DNA of 64,000 nucleotides from Marivita sp046591575 (GCF_046591575.1 NZ_JBIQWA010000001.1:124001-188000); one strand, 5' to 3'. Counted from the stretch's first letter, positions 8,575-17,631 are shown. Translations and numbers: made by a program. Notes: a model not told the origin generated them from the sequence alone.

Positions 8575-9410
8575 GCGGGTTCTGGATGCGATACCGCCAA
8601 AACCGGGGCGCTGTGATTGGCTTGGTAATCCTTGCCATAGTTATCGCCTGTGCAATTGCCGCCCCCTTCCTGTTCCCGCGCAGCCCATGGTCTATGGTGC
8701 AACGCCCGTTTCTGCCCCCGTTCGAGATGGGCAACCTGCCACTTGGAACTGATGCATTGGGCCGTGATGTGCTGTCGGGCCTGTTCCACGGCGCGCGCGT
8801 ATCGCTTCTGGTGGGGCTGGTCTCGACTGTAGTGGCTCTGGCTATCGGCATCCCAATCGGCGCACTCGCGGGCTACTATGGCGGCTTGGTCGATGACGCG
8901 CTTATGCGCTTTACCGAGTTCTTTCAGACCATCCCAAGCTTTGCCTTGGCTATCGTCTTGCTTGCCATCTTCCAGCCCACACTGGCTTACGTGATCCTGG
9001 CGATTGCGATCGTCTCGTGGCCGCCAGTCGCGCGTTTGGTCAGGGGCGAGGTGCTATCCTTGCGCAACCGCGAATTTGTCGAAGCTGCGACGCTGTCGGG
9101 CCAAAGCAATCTGCGCATCATTCTGCGGCAGGTGCTGCCCAATGCCCTACCCCCGATCATCGTTCTGGCCTCGCTTATGGTCGCGACCGCGATCCTGCTG
9201 GAAAGCTCTCTGTCGTTTCTTGGCCTTGGCGATCCGAACGTCATGTCCTGGGGCTACATGATCGGGGCCGCGCGCACGGTGTTGCGCACTGCCTGGTGGC
9301 TGAGTTTTATTCCGGGCATTGCTATTTTGCTGACGGTGCTTGCACTGAACCTGATCGGCGAAGGGTTGAACGACGCGCTCAATCCGCGCCTGCGAAAGCG
9401 CACCTCATGA
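8571..9410 (+). CDS. Peptide-type ABC permease, DppC family
   Basis: This is the second permease subunit, 279 residues, with an N-terminal helix (VIGLVILAIVIACAIAAPFLF) and the binding-protein-dependent transport domain. Family motifs are LGTDALGRDVLSGLFHGARVSL and the EAA loop REFVEAATLSGQS. The stop overlaps the start of the fused ATPase gene by 4 nt. Together with the DppB-like subunit it forms the membrane channel of the importer. Confidence 0.93.
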   Translation: MSGFWMRYRQNRGAVIGLVILAIVIACAIAAPFLFPRSPWSMVQRPFLPPFEMGNLPLGTDALGRDVLSGLFHGARVSLLVGLVSTVVALAIGIPIGALAGYYGGLVDDALMRFTEFFQTIPSFALAIVLLAIFQPTLAYVILAIAIVSWPPVARLVRGEVLSLRNREFVEAATLSGQSNLRIILRQVLPNALPPIIVLASLMVATAILLESSLSFLGLGDPNVMSWGYMIGAARTVLRTAWWLSFIPGIAILLTVLALNLIGEGLNDALNPRLRKRTS

Positions 9411-11035
9411 GTCTGCTGTCGATCAACAACCTGTCCATCGCGCTGCCAAAAGGGGCGGATCGGGAATTGGCGGTTGAGGACGTGTCCTTCACCCTCGATA
9501 AGGGCGAAATCCTGTGCATTGTCGGCGAAAGCGGATCGGGCAAATCCATGTCAGCCAACGCGCTGATGGGCTTGTTGCCCGAAGGCGTTGCGCCTTCTGA
9601 CGGCTCAATCCTGTTCGAAGACCGTGATCTGTTAACCCTGTCTGAAGCGGAAATGCTGGCGCTGCGGGGTGCTGATATTTCGATGATCTTTCAGGAACCG
9701 CTTAGCGCGCTGAACCCGCTGATGCGTATCGGCGATCAGATTGCAGAGGTGTTTGAGGCGCATGGCCTGCTGACCCCGGCTGAGCGTCGGAAACGCGCGC
9801 TTGAATTGCTGCACGAAGTGGGTCTGCCTGACCCGGAACAGACGATCCGGGCGTATCCGTTCCAGCTTTCGGGGGGTCAAAGACAACGCGTTGTCATCGC
9901 TATGGCACTGGCGCTTGAGCCGAAGATCCTGATCGCGGATGAACCGACGACGGCTCTGGACGTGACGACACAGGCGCAGATCCTCGACCTGATCGAAAAC
10001 CTGCGGCGCACCCATGGCATGGCGGTGCTGTTCATCACGCATGACTTTGGCGTCGTGGCCGACATCGCAGACCGCGTGATCGTGATGCAGCACGGCAAAG
10101 TGGTTGAGGCCGGGGTTGCCGATACAGTTCTTTTGAACCCGGAACACCCGTACACGCGCGCGCTTTTGGACGCGATCCCAAAGCTAAGTTTCCGCGAGAG
10201 TGCCGAACAAGGAAACGACCCGATCCTGAGCGTGCGTGATCTGAACATGACCTTCACGTCACGCACCGGCGGGCTGTTTAAGAAACCACGCGTGGTCAAA
10301 GCGGTGCAAAACGCGACCTTCGATCTTTACCAAGGTGAGACCATCGGCATCGTTGGTGAAAGCGGGTCAGGAAAATCGACCCTTGGCCGCTGCCTTGTGC
10401 GTTTGCTGACGCCGCAAAGCGGTGTGGTGCGCATCAACGGGCAGGATATCTCACAGATCAAAGGGCAGGAATTGCGCCAGCATCGGCGGCGTATTCAGAT
10501 GATCTTTCAAGACCCGTTTTCGTCCCTCAATCCACGCGCGCGGATCGGTACGATCCTGACCGAAGGACTGATCGCCTACGGCACGGACAAAACCGTCGCC
10601 CGCGCGAAGGCAGAGGAACTGCTCACACTGGTTGGTCTTGATCCATCGGCCATGGCCCGCTTTCCGCACGAGTTTTCCGGCGGCCAGCGTCAGCGCGTCG
10701 GCATTGCGCGCGCGCTGGCGCTTGATCCAGAGGTGATCATCGCCGATGAAGCCGTGTCAGCACTGGACGTGTCCATTCAGGCGCAGGTTCTTGACCTGCT
10801 GGCAGACCTCAAGGATCGCCTGAACCTGTCGATGATCTTTATCACCCACGATCTGCGTGTCGCCGCCCAGGTCTGTGACCGTATCATCGTGATGCAACGC
10901 GGTAAGATGGTCGAATTCGGCCCATCTGCGCAGGTTCTGGGCAATCCACAAACCGACTACACGCAGTCCTTGCTTGACGCGATCCCCGGTAAAGATCATG
11001 AGGCGGCACTGGTGGCACAAGGGGCATCTGTATGA
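9407..11035 (+). CDS. Fused DppD-DppF type ABC ATPase (two NBDs)
   Basis: This 542-residue protein carries two complete nucleotide-binding domains and so supplies both ATPases of the importer. NBD1 (about residues 1-250) has Walker A GESGSGKS, signature LSGGQRQRV and Walker B ILIADEPTTALD. NBD2 (about 265-530) has GESGSGKS, FSGGQRQRV and VIIADEAVSALD. Each is followed by the oligopeptide-family C-terminal stretch (NPEHPYTRALLDAIP; NPQTDYTQSLLDAIP). In NBD2 the Walker B catalytic Glu is present, with Ala after it instead of Pro. The ATG at 9407 overlaps the preceding stop; the longer upstream open frame is a shadow of the permease. Confidence 0.93.
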   Translation: MSLLSINNLSIALPKGADRELAVEDVSFTLDKGEILCIVGESGSGKSMSANALMGLLPEGVAPSDGSILFEDRDLLTLSEAEMLALRGADISMIFQEPLSALNPLMRIGDQIAEVFEAHGLLTPAERRKRALELLHEVGLPDPEQTIRAYPFQLSGGQRQRVVIAMALALEPKILIADEPTTALDVTTQAQILDLIENLRRTHGMAVLFITHDFGVVADIADRVIVMQHGKVVEAGVADTVLLNPEHPYTRALLDAIPKLSFRESAEQGNDPILSVRDLNMTFTSRTGGLFKKPRVVKAVQNATFDLYQGETIGIVGESGSGKSTLGRCLVRLLTPQSGVVRINGQDISQIKGQELRQHRRRIQMIFQDPFSSLNPRARIGTILTEGLIAYGTDKTVARAKAEELLTLVGLDPSAMARFPHEFSGGQRQRVGIARALALDPEVIIADEAVSALDVSIQAQVLDLLADLKDRLNLSMIFITHDLRVAAQVCDRIIVMQRGKMVEFGPSAQVLGNPQTDYTQSLLDAIPGKDHEAALVAQGASV

Positions 11036-11994
11036 ATGTCGCAATGCGGCCGATCGAGGGCGTCTACCTGTGTGATCAACTTGATTTGCCTGAGATTTTT
11101 GGCGATGCCGTGGCAGGCATCCCGGACCTGCGCCTGCTTAAACCATCAGACGTAACAGACCCGGAAAACATCCGTTTTGCACTGGCGTGGCGCCCTGCGC
11201 CCGATGCGTTTGACGCCTATCCAAACCTCGAACTGGTGCAAGTCATCGCAGCGGGCGTTGATCCGGTCCTGCGCACACCAAGCCTTCCCAAAGACGCGGT
11301 GGTGACCCGTGTGCATGACCCGGAACAGGCCGCGATCATGGCGGGCTTTACCGCGTGGCAGGTGGTTTGGCATCATCGCAACATGAAAGCCTATCTTGAC
11401 GCGGCACGCCGATCTGAATGGACGCGCAAACTGATCAAGACATTGCGCCCACCGTCGCAGGTTACGATTGGCATTCTGGGTTATGGTTACATGGGCCGCG
11501 CCATCGCGAATGCGGTGCGCGCCATGGGCTTTCCCGTCGTGGTCGCGACCCGCAGCGCCGGTGCTGCGCAAGACGGGATCACCCGCATTGCCGGGGCAGA
11601 CGCCGTGCAAAAGGTTGCCGCGCACTCCGACATTCTGATCAACGTGCTGCCGTTGACGGATGAAACACGCGGTGTGCTGAACAAAAACCTGTTCTGGGCT
11701 ATGCCGCAGGGGGCTGCCCTGATCCAGTTGGGGCGCGGAGAACACCTGATCGAAGACGATCTTTTGGACGCCCTGAACGCAAACCACCTGAGCGGCGCGT
11801 CACTGGACGTTTTTCAGCAAGAACCGCTGCCTCCAACGCATCCGTTCTGGACCCATCCCGACATCGTCATCACCCCGCACGAAGCCAGCGTCACCTCGCC
11901 CGTTGCGGTGGCCGATGCCCTTGCCCAATCCGTGCGCGAGATGGCGCAAGGCAAACACCCGACAACCGCAATCGACAGAGAAAGCGGCTATTGA
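11032..11994 (+). CDS. D-2-hydroxyacid dehydrogenase, GhrA-like
   Basis: This is an NAD(P)-dependent D-isomer 2-hydroxyacid dehydrogenase, 320 residues, closest in style to glyoxylate/hydroxypyruvate reductase A. The nucleotide-binding loop is GILGYGYMGRAIA. The catalytic trio is visible as Arg in QLGRGEHLIEDDLL, Glu in DVFQQEPLPP and His in ITPHEAS. It overlaps the ATPase gene by 4 nt, so it belongs to the importer operon. It likely reduces or oxidises a 2-oxo/2-hydroxy acid formed by the aldolase or aminotransferase step; that pathway placement is inference. Confidence 0.88.
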   Translation: MNVAMRPIEGVYLCDQLDLPEIFGDAVAGIPDLRLLKPSDVTDPENIRFALAWRPAPDAFDAYPNLELVQVIAAGVDPVLRTPSLPKDAVVTRVHDPEQAAIMAGFTAWQVVWHHRNMKAYLDAARRSEWTRKLIKTLRPPSQVTIGILGYGYMGRAIANAVRAMGFPVVVATRSAGAAQDGITRIAGADAVQKVAAHSDILINVLPLTDETRGVLNKNLFWAMPQGAALIQLGRGEHLIEDDLLDALNANHLSGASLDVFQQEPLPPTHPFWTHPDIVITPHEASVTSPVAVADALAQSVREMAQGKHPTTAIDRESGY

Positions 11995-12012
11995 CCACAA
12001 CAGGACATCACC

Positions 12013-13041
12013 ATGAAAGCCTATTTCGACAAACGCCAGCTGGGCCACAAACCCGACATCTACTATCGCGGTGGACATCCGATGCCGCATCCGGAACAGC
12101 CACAGCGCGCGATCCTGATCCGTGATATGCTGCTCGACAACGGCTTTCCCGTGGAGACGCCAGATGATTTCGGCCTTGCCCCGATCAAGGCTGTGCATGA
12201 CCCGGATTATGTCGATTTCTTTGTCGACGCCTATGACCGCTTTATTGCCGATGCCCCAGACGGGGCCTTGGCAATCCCAACCCGTCATCCCGGAACGCGG
12301 CGGGGTCGGTGTCCTAAGGATATCAATGGCGCAATGGGTTGGTGGATGACGGACACGTCAACGCCACTGACCAAGGACACCTATGAGGCCGCGTATTGGT
12401 CCGCGCAAACCGCCATCACCGCTGCCCAAGATGTGATGAATGGCAGTCGCGCGTCTTATGGCCTTAGCCGCCCTCCGGGACATCACGCAATGAAAGACTG
12501 CTCCAACGGGTTCTGCTTTTACAACAACGCCTGCATCGCGGCCCATCATATGCGGGGCAAATGGGACAAGGTCGCCCTATTGGATGTGGACGTCCACACT
12601 GGCAATGGGTCGCTTGATATCTTCTATGACCGGGGCGATGTGTTCTTCTGCTCACTGCATCCGGACCCGGCGATCTATGCAACCTTCTATCTTGGCTATG
12701 CAGACGAGATCGGTGAAGGCGCTGGTAAAGGTGCAACCCGGAACGAAGTGCTGAACATGGGCGATGGCCCTGCCGAGGTGATGGCCGCGCTGGACAGGGG
12801 GATCGCCGCGATCCGGGATTTTGGGGCCGAAGCATTGGTTGTCTCGCTTGGGTTTGACATGGCAGCAGACGACCCATTGGCGGCTGTGAATCTGCAGGCA
12901 CCGGATTTTGCCGATATGGCCAGACGGATTGCCGGCATGACACTGCCAACCGTTTTGATCCAGGAAGGCGGGTATCTGGGCCCATCACTCAGAACCAATG
13001 CCGAGGCCTTTCTGACAACCTTCCGGGACGAGACCCGTTGA
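12013..13041 (+). CDS. Histone-deacetylase-fold amidohydrolase (acetylpolyamine type)
   Basis: This is a zinc hydrolase of the HDAC/AcuC/AphA superfamily, 342 residues. The active-site motifs are present: RPPGHHA (tandem His), FCFYNNACIAAHH, LLDVDVHTGNG (zinc Asp and His), SLGFDMAADDP (zinc Asp) and QEGGYLG. The N-terminus (YRGGHPMPHPEQPQRA) matches acetylpolyamine amidohydrolases, which remove acetyl groups from acylated polyamines. It is the last gene of the importer operon, 18 nt after the dehydrogenase. The location suggests deacylation of the imported substrate rather than a role on proteins. The substrate is inferred. Confidence 0.88.
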   Translation: MKAYFDKRQLGHKPDIYYRGGHPMPHPEQPQRAILIRDMLLDNGFPVETPDDFGLAPIKAVHDPDYVDFFVDAYDRFIADAPDGALAIPTRHPGTRRGRCPKDINGAMGWWMTDTSTPLTKDTYEAAYWSAQTAITAAQDVMNGSRASYGLSRPPGHHAMKDCSNGFCFYNNACIAAHHMRGKWDKVALLDVDVHTGNGSLDIFYDRGDVFFCSLHPDPAIYATFYLGYADEIGEGAGKGATRNEVLNMGDGPAEVMAALDRGIAAIRDFGAEALVVSLGFDMAADDPLAAVNLQAPDFADMARRIAGMTLPTVLIQEGGYLGPSLRTNAEAFLTTFRDETR

Positions 13042-13142
13042 TGCGCGTCACTGGATGTGTCGGTTTGCCCGTTGGCGCGATGCGTTTGCCATCCTAAAAT
13101 GATCAAGCAGCGGGACAATCCCATCGTCACCGGGGGCGGACA

Positions 13143-14084
13143 TCACGGCTTACGGTGCTGTGACGTGACGCAGCCGGGGTTTCGCTGCTGGTTTTTGCGC
13201 TTCGGTTTGTCACGTGGCTTGAGCGCCTCGAACCCGATGATGATATCCAAAAGCTCGGTGGTGATTTCGCTTTGGCGCACGGATCGCATTTCTGCGGTCA
13301 GGCCCTCCAGCTGGTCATCGACAGAACGTTCAGCCTGTTGCATCCGCGCCAGACGGGCCGCATTTTCAGTCACCATTGCCTCGGCGGCTGCGCCGTAGAT
13401 TTCAGCAAACAGATAACTTCGGATCAGCGCCGCCAAAAGGGTATCCGGTGGCAGGCTGAAATATGGCAGGCTGCGTGATTTCCAGGGTTTGTCCGCAAAT
13501 CCCGCAGCGATTTCGGGATCAAGCGGCAGCAATGTCTTGGACACTTGCAGATGCTGCGCATGGGGCGCGCGTTTGGTGAATACCAGAGTTACGGAAATAT
13601 CCTGCGCCGGGCTTGTCGTGCGCATCTGATCAAGCAAACCGATCAAACGGCCAGACAGGCGCTGCAATCCGTCGGCATTCGCCGGGGGCAACAGGGTGGA
13701 TTCCGGTGAGATTCCCTGCCCGAACAAGGCATCTTCCATCTGCGCTCCGATGCAGATTACTTTCGGGACGTGCAACCTGTCGAGAACCTGCTTTGCCTTT
13801 TCGGCTACGATTTCATTGTAATTCCCGCAAAGCCCATGATCTGACCCAAAGACAATCACAATCGGCTGGGCCTCTATAGCGGATGTCTGCGGCAATGGAC
13901 CGTAGTTCCGAACAAAGGCGTGGAAGCCCAAAAGCGTCGTTTCGCGATATGCCTCTATGGCCTGTGCGGCCTGCTCATAGGGCAAGGCATTGATCGCTGA
14001 CATGGTCTTCATCGTGCGCACAATGCTGCGCAGACTGCGCATTGTATCGGTGCGATTGGTCAGCCGTTCAAGCGTCTGAGCCAT
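13143..14084 (-). CDS. atpG: N-ATPase gamma subunit
   Basis: This is the central-stalk gamma subunit, 313 residues, that couples ring rotation to the alpha/beta hexamer. Long N- and C-terminal helices are visible (LRSIVRTMKTMSAINALPYEQA and the helix around MVTENAARLARMQQAERSVDDQLEGL), with the nucleotide-fold middle (VIVFGSDHGLCGNYNE). Start ATG 14084 overlaps atpA by 17 nt. The C-terminus has a basic tail (KPRDKPKRKNQQRNPG). It is the last gene of the N-ATPase order DCQRBEFAG. Downstream, 13042-13142 is a short convergent gap without a clear terminator. Confidence 0.9.
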   Translation of the reverse strand: MAQTLERLTNRTDTMRSLRSIVRTMKTMSAINALPYEQAAQAIEAYRETTLLGFHAFVRNYGPLPQTSAIEAQPIVIVFGSDHGLCGNYNEIVAEKAKQVLDRLHVPKVICIGAQMEDALFGQGISPESTLLPPANADGLQRLSGRLIGLLDQMRTTSPAQDISVTLVFTKRAPHAQHLQVSKTLLPLDPEIAAGFADKPWKSRSLPYFSLPPDTLLAALIRSYLFAEIYGAAAEAMVTENAARLARMQQAERSVDDQLEGLTAEMRSVRQSEITTELLDIIIGFEALKPRDKPKRKNQQRNPGCVTSQHRKP

Positions 14085-15600
14085 CAGCCTGCCCAACCTG
14101 TTCAAGCGCATCACGCGCAGCGTCAATAATTCGGGCGCGCACGGTATCGCTTAACTCTTCGTTGCGCTGAATCACCTGCGCGAGTTCACGCCCGGCATCT
14201 GTACGGGCCACGCCGCGAATTGCAGCAACCGCAGTCTGTGCGCGGCTTTCATCCATCCCGTCCAGCAAGCCCTCCATCGCTGCTAGAAGCACAGCAAGTT
14301 GCTCAGTGGCAGGCATTGGGTCTCGTTCGGCCTGACGCAGCGCCGTGCGCACTGCGGACCCACGCGCCAGTCTTGCGCGGGTGTCCGGATCAAGCCGGGT
14401 GCCGAAGCGGGCGAATTCCTCAAGCTCTTCGAATTGGGACAGCGTCACGCGCAAGTTGCCTGCAACCGCACGAAAGGCACGCGCCTGCGCCTTGCCCCCA
14501 ACCCGGCTGACAGACACCCCAAGATCGACAGCCGGAAACTGATTTGTGCGCACCAGTTTGGGCGATAGGTAGATCTGACCATCAGTGATCGAAATCAGGT
14601 TTGTTGGAATATAGGCCGATAGGTTCTCTGCCTGCGTCTCGACAACCGGGAGCGCCGTGATCGACCCTTGCCCTTCAACGAATTGCCCTGCCCGTTCCAA
14701 AAGCCGCGCATGGACATAAAAAATATCACCGGGAAACGCCTCCCGTCCGGGCGGACGTCGTAAAAGCAACGACAATTCCCGATAGGTGCGCGCATGATGC
14801 GTCAGGTCATCCATAATGACCACGACATCGCGCCCTTCGACGGCAAAGCTCTCGGCCAGGGACATCGCCGCGTAGGGGGCGATATAGGCAAGGCCGGGCG
14901 CGTCTTCGTCCCCGGCAACCAAAATGGCGGTGCGCTCCATCATACCACCGTCACGGATGGCCCCGATCACCTTGGCCACGGCATCGCCGCGCTGTCCGAT
15001 GGCGCAATAGATACACACCACGTCTGTCTCGTGTTGATTCAGGATTGTATCAACCGCGATAGAGGTCTTGCCAGTTTGCCTGTCGCCGATGATCAGCTGG
15101 CGCTGTCCCTTTCCAACAGGCACCGCCGCATCAACAGCCTTGAGGCCCGTCGCAAGCGACCGCGCCACCGGGGTGCGCGACAGGATATCTGGGGCCTCGG
15201 CCTCGATCGGGGCCATAGAGACGGCCTCGACCGGTCCCCTCCCGTCGCTGGGCTGCCCCAGGGCATCGACCACACGGCCGAGCAGCGCTTTTCCGACCGG
15301 CACGCTAACAACTCGACCGGTGCGGCGCACGTCTTCGCCCAAACGGATCAGGTGCGATGGACCAAGCAAGACAACGCCAAGCCGATCCGGTTCAAGGTCG
15401 AACACGATGCCTGACACTCCGGAAGCGAATTCAAGCAATTCATCGGCCAATGCCCTGGCCATTCCAGTCACAATGGCGATGCCATCGCCCAATTCGGCAA
15501 CCCGCCCCAGTTCGCTGACCTCGGGTCCGGGCACCGGTACATCCAGCAGCGCACTCACCAGATCTTGCGTCGACGGCCCTGAATAAGCGTCATGCGGCAT
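14068..15600 (-). CDS. atpA: N-ATPase alpha subunit
   Basis: This is the non-catalytic hexamer subunit, 510 residues. Walker A is GDRQTGKTSIAVD (about residues 167-179), followed by CIYCAIGQRGDAVAKV and VIMDDLTHHARTYRE. The alpha signature PGREAFPGDIFYVHARLLERA is present. The N-terminal SALLDVPVPG replaces the longer helix of housekeeping alpha subunits that docks on delta, in keeping with the altered stator. The start overlaps atpF by 11 nt. Confidence 0.93.
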   Translation of the reverse strand: MPHDAYSGPSTQDLVSALLDVPVPGPEVSELGRVAELGDGIAIVTGMARALADELLEFASGVSGIVFDLEPDRLGVVLLGPSHLIRLGEDVRRTGRVVSVPVGKALLGRVVDALGQPSDGRGPVEAVSMAPIEAEAPDILSRTPVARSLATGLKAVDAAVPVGKGQRQLIIGDRQTGKTSIAVDTILNQHETDVVCIYCAIGQRGDAVAKVIGAIRDGGMMERTAILVAGDEDAPGLAYIAPYAAMSLAESFAVEGRDVVVIMDDLTHHARTYRELSLLLRRPPGREAFPGDIFYVHARLLERAGQFVEGQGSITALPVVETQAENLSAYIPTNLISITDGQIYLSPKLVRTNQFPAVDLGVSVSRVGGKAQARAFRAVAGNLRVTLSQFEELEEFARFGTRLDPDTRARLARGSAVRTALRQAERDPMPATEQLAVLLAAMEGLLDGMDESRAQTAVAAIRGVARTDAGRELAQVIQRNEELSDTVRARIIDAARDALEQVGQADGSDA

Positions 15601-16357
15601 GGGTCATGCCTTTCGATGCTGTCTGTTTGATCCGCGCATCCAGGGCCGCATCCAGACCATTCAGATAACTGTCAATCGTCCAGCCCACCTGCGCGCCGCC
15701 AATCCGCAGTGTCAATCCAAAGGGCAATGACGCATCTTCCTCGAATGTCAGAGGCAAGTCGCCAAGAACCGGCGCAAGCTCTTCGCGCAATTTGGCTTTC
15801 AGTGTGTCTGGTATCGGATCACGCGTCAGAACACTGCATTTGCTGGCGTCTCCCGAGGCCGCGCGCAACTCTGTCTGCATCGACTTGACCTGTGTGACCG
15901 CATGCATCACGATCCGATGCTCCAGGGTTTCGTCAGCCAGATCGGCCAGCGCCTTGCGCGTCAAAGCCAGCAAGGCTTCCGCACCGCTGCGGTGAAGATC
16001 CGCGCTGAAGCGCTGCGCCTCGTCGGTACGACGTGCATCCCGTTCCGCCTGCTCCTTGCGCACGCGCTCTTGCGCAGATGCAATCAGTTCAGAACGCTCT
16101 TTTTCGGCTTCACGGCGCGCGGTTTCCAGAACCTCGGCACGACTGGCAGACAAGTCCGCGATTTGCGCTTTAAGCTCTGCTTCGCGCGCCTCTGACTGCT
16201 TTCGCACCATGTCTGCTTCGCCCATTCGGGTCGCAATCTCGGCCTCTCGCGCCGTAATTCCGTCAAGAATAGGCCGGTACAGGAACCGCTTGAGCAACCA
16301 GATCAGAACAAGAAAGTTGACGATCTGGGCCGCAACGGTGATCCAGTCGATGGACAT
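15590..16357 (-). CDS. atpF: N-ATPase b subunit with delta-like C-terminal extension
   Basis: This is the peripheral-stalk subunit, 255 residues, well beyond the roughly 160 of a normal b subunit. There is one N-terminal membrane helix (VAAQIVNFLVLIWLLKRFLY), then a long charged coiled coil (about 45-130). The C-terminal part includes DASLPFGLTLRIGGAQVGW and SYLNGLDAALDARI, which resembles the C-terminal domain of subunit delta/OSCP. There is no separate delta gene in the cluster, so this protein probably takes over that role. GGAGGG precedes ATG 16357. Confidence 0.88.
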   Translation of the reverse strand: MSIDWITVAAQIVNFLVLIWLLKRFLYRPILDGITAREAEIATRMGEADMVRKQSEAREAELKAQIADLSASRAEVLETARREAEKERSELIASAQERVRKEQAERDARRTDEAQRFSADLHRSGAEALLALTRKALADLADETLEHRIVMHAVTQVKSMQTELRAASGDASKCSVLTRDPIPDTLKAKLREELAPVLGDLPLTFEEDASLPFGLTLRIGGAQVGWTIDSYLNGLDAALDARIKQTASKGMTHAA

Positions 16358-16361
16358 TGGT

Positions 16362-16652
16362 TTACCCTCCTGCGCCCTGCGCTGCCGCCTCAAGGGCGGC
16401 GTCCCAGAACGGGTTGGCAAAAATCAAAATCATCGCCACCACAAAACAGTAGATCGCAGTGGATTCGATCATCGCGAGGCTGACAAAAAGTGTGCGCGAC
16501 AAGGTCGATGCCGCATCAGGCTGTTGCGCAATCGCGCTTAGTGCCTGCGCCGCTGCGCGCCCCTCACCCAGAGCAGGGCCGATGGCACCAAGGGATACGG
16601 TCAAACCAGCGGTAAAGATTGAAATGGCAGCGATAATGGCAAGATCGGTCAT
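16362..16652 (-). CDS. atpE: N-ATPase c subunit (rotor ring)
   Basis: This is the ring-forming proteolipid, 96 residues, two helices joined by the polar loop (AIAQQPDA). Helix 1 carries GPALGEGRAAAQ, with Glu30 where the Na+-binding Ilyobacter c subunit has Gln32. Helix 2 carries the ion carboxylate in MIESTAIY (Glu63, Ser64, Thr65, Tyr68). The Glu/Ser/Thr/Tyr set matches known sodium-site ligands. However, a related Burkholderia N-type ring was reported proton-specific, so the ion used here is open. The start overlaps atpB by 4 nt. Confidence 0.93.
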   Translation of the reverse strand: MTDLAIIAAISIFTAGLTVSLGAIGPALGEGRAAAQALSAIAQQPDAASTLSRTLFVSLAMIESTAIYCFVVAMILIFANPFWDAALEAAAQGAGG

Positions 16653-17338
16653 GACGACTCCTTTGCAGATGGGGGCGGCGTTGCGGTCGCCGAGGAGATG
16701 TAGACAGTGGCAAGAATGGCGAAGATGTAGGCCTGGATCACACCCGTGAGCAGACCCAGCATGTCCATCACGACCGGAAAGAAGAACGGAGCAACACCCA
16801 ACAGGATCGCGGCGATAACCGCGCCTGACATGACATTTCCGTAAAGGCGGATGGCCAATGATATGCCGCGCGAGACTTCGCTGATAATGTTAAATGGCAG
16901 CATCACAAACGACGGCTGCAGGTAGGTTTTCAAATAGCCAATTACACCGCGACTGCCGATACCGAACATGGGAACAGCGATCAGCACCGATACCGCAAGT
17001 GCAACTGTCGTTGAGAGCGACGCGGTGGGCGTGTCAAAGCCCGGTACAACCGTCAACAGATTGGCGGTGACAATGAACAGGAACAAGGTGCCGCTGAAAT
17101 ACAGTATGCGTGGATCATGGCGTCCGGTGATCTCGGCGATCTGATCGACGATGCCATTTACAATGACCTCAAGAGCGGTGCGCCAGCGGTTCGGCGGCGT
17201 ATCGGCGCGCAGATTGCGGGTGATCAGCGCGGACACGCCGGTTAACACCGCCATGATGATCCAGGTGCCAAGAATTGTTGCGTTGATGGGCACGCCGTAG
17301 ACCACAAACACGATATTGGTATCGGGTGTCAGTTCCAT
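16649..17338 (-). CDS. atpB: N-ATPase a subunit
   Basis: This is the stator channel subunit, 229 residues, that passes ions to and from the c ring. About five to six membrane helices are visible. The essential arginine lies in ISLAIRLYGNVMSG (the equivalent of Arg210 in E. coli), and the final helix region is IQAYIFAILATVYISSA. It overlaps atpR by 10 nt and atpE by 4 nt. Confidence 0.93.
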   Translation of the reverse strand: MELTPDTNIVFVVYGVPINATILGTWIIMAVLTGVSALITRNLRADTPPNRWRTALEVIVNGIVDQIAEITGRHDPRILYFSGTLFLFIVTANLLTVVPGFDTPTASLSTTVALAVSVLIAVPMFGIGSRGVIGYLKTYLQPSFVMLPFNIISEVSRGISLAIRLYGNVMSGAVIAAILLGVAPFFFPVVMDMLGLLTGVIQAYIFAILATVYISSATATPPPSAKESS

Positions 17339-17631
17339 GATGCCCCCGGTTCAGAAATCCCGCGCCGCGCCATCATGACGATCCCCACACGCACACTCAG
17401 AAACGCGAGCGCAAAACCACCAAACATCGGCAGCCCCTGTCCGATCACCCAAAGCCCAACCAACAAAAGCGCGGCGATCCTGAGTGCAGCACTCAACAAA
17501 AGGATCGGCGTCGGGTTTGTGCCACGCAAGGCAATACGCAGACCAAATGCCAGGCCCGCGAAGAACAGCGCGCTCGTCACGGTGCCCAGGCCCATGCCGG
17601 TCAGGACAGCAGACCAATCTATCCCATTCAT
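17329..17631 (-). CDS. atpR: AtpR, N-ATPase membrane accessory protein
   Basis: This is a 100-residue protein with three hydrophobic helices and arginines inside or next to them (FGLRIALRG, ALRIAALLLVG, FLSVRVGIVMMARR). Members of this family occur only in N-ATPase operons; their arginines have been proposed to contact c-subunit carboxylates during ring assembly. The ATG at 17631 overlaps the atpQ stop by 4 nt and is preferred to an in-frame upstream start. It is identified mainly by position (between atpQ and atpB) and topology. Confidence 0.85.
   Translation of the reverse strand: MNGIDWSAVLTGMGLGTVTSALFFAGLAFGLRIALRGTNPTPILLLSAALRIAALLLVGLWVIGQGLPMFGGFALAFLSVRVGIVMMARRGISEPGASWN

Noticed and set aside
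9017..9406. Longer N-terminus for the fused ABC ATPase
   Set aside because: The extension is the permease gene in another frame; the ATPase domain begins at the ATG overlapping the permease stop.
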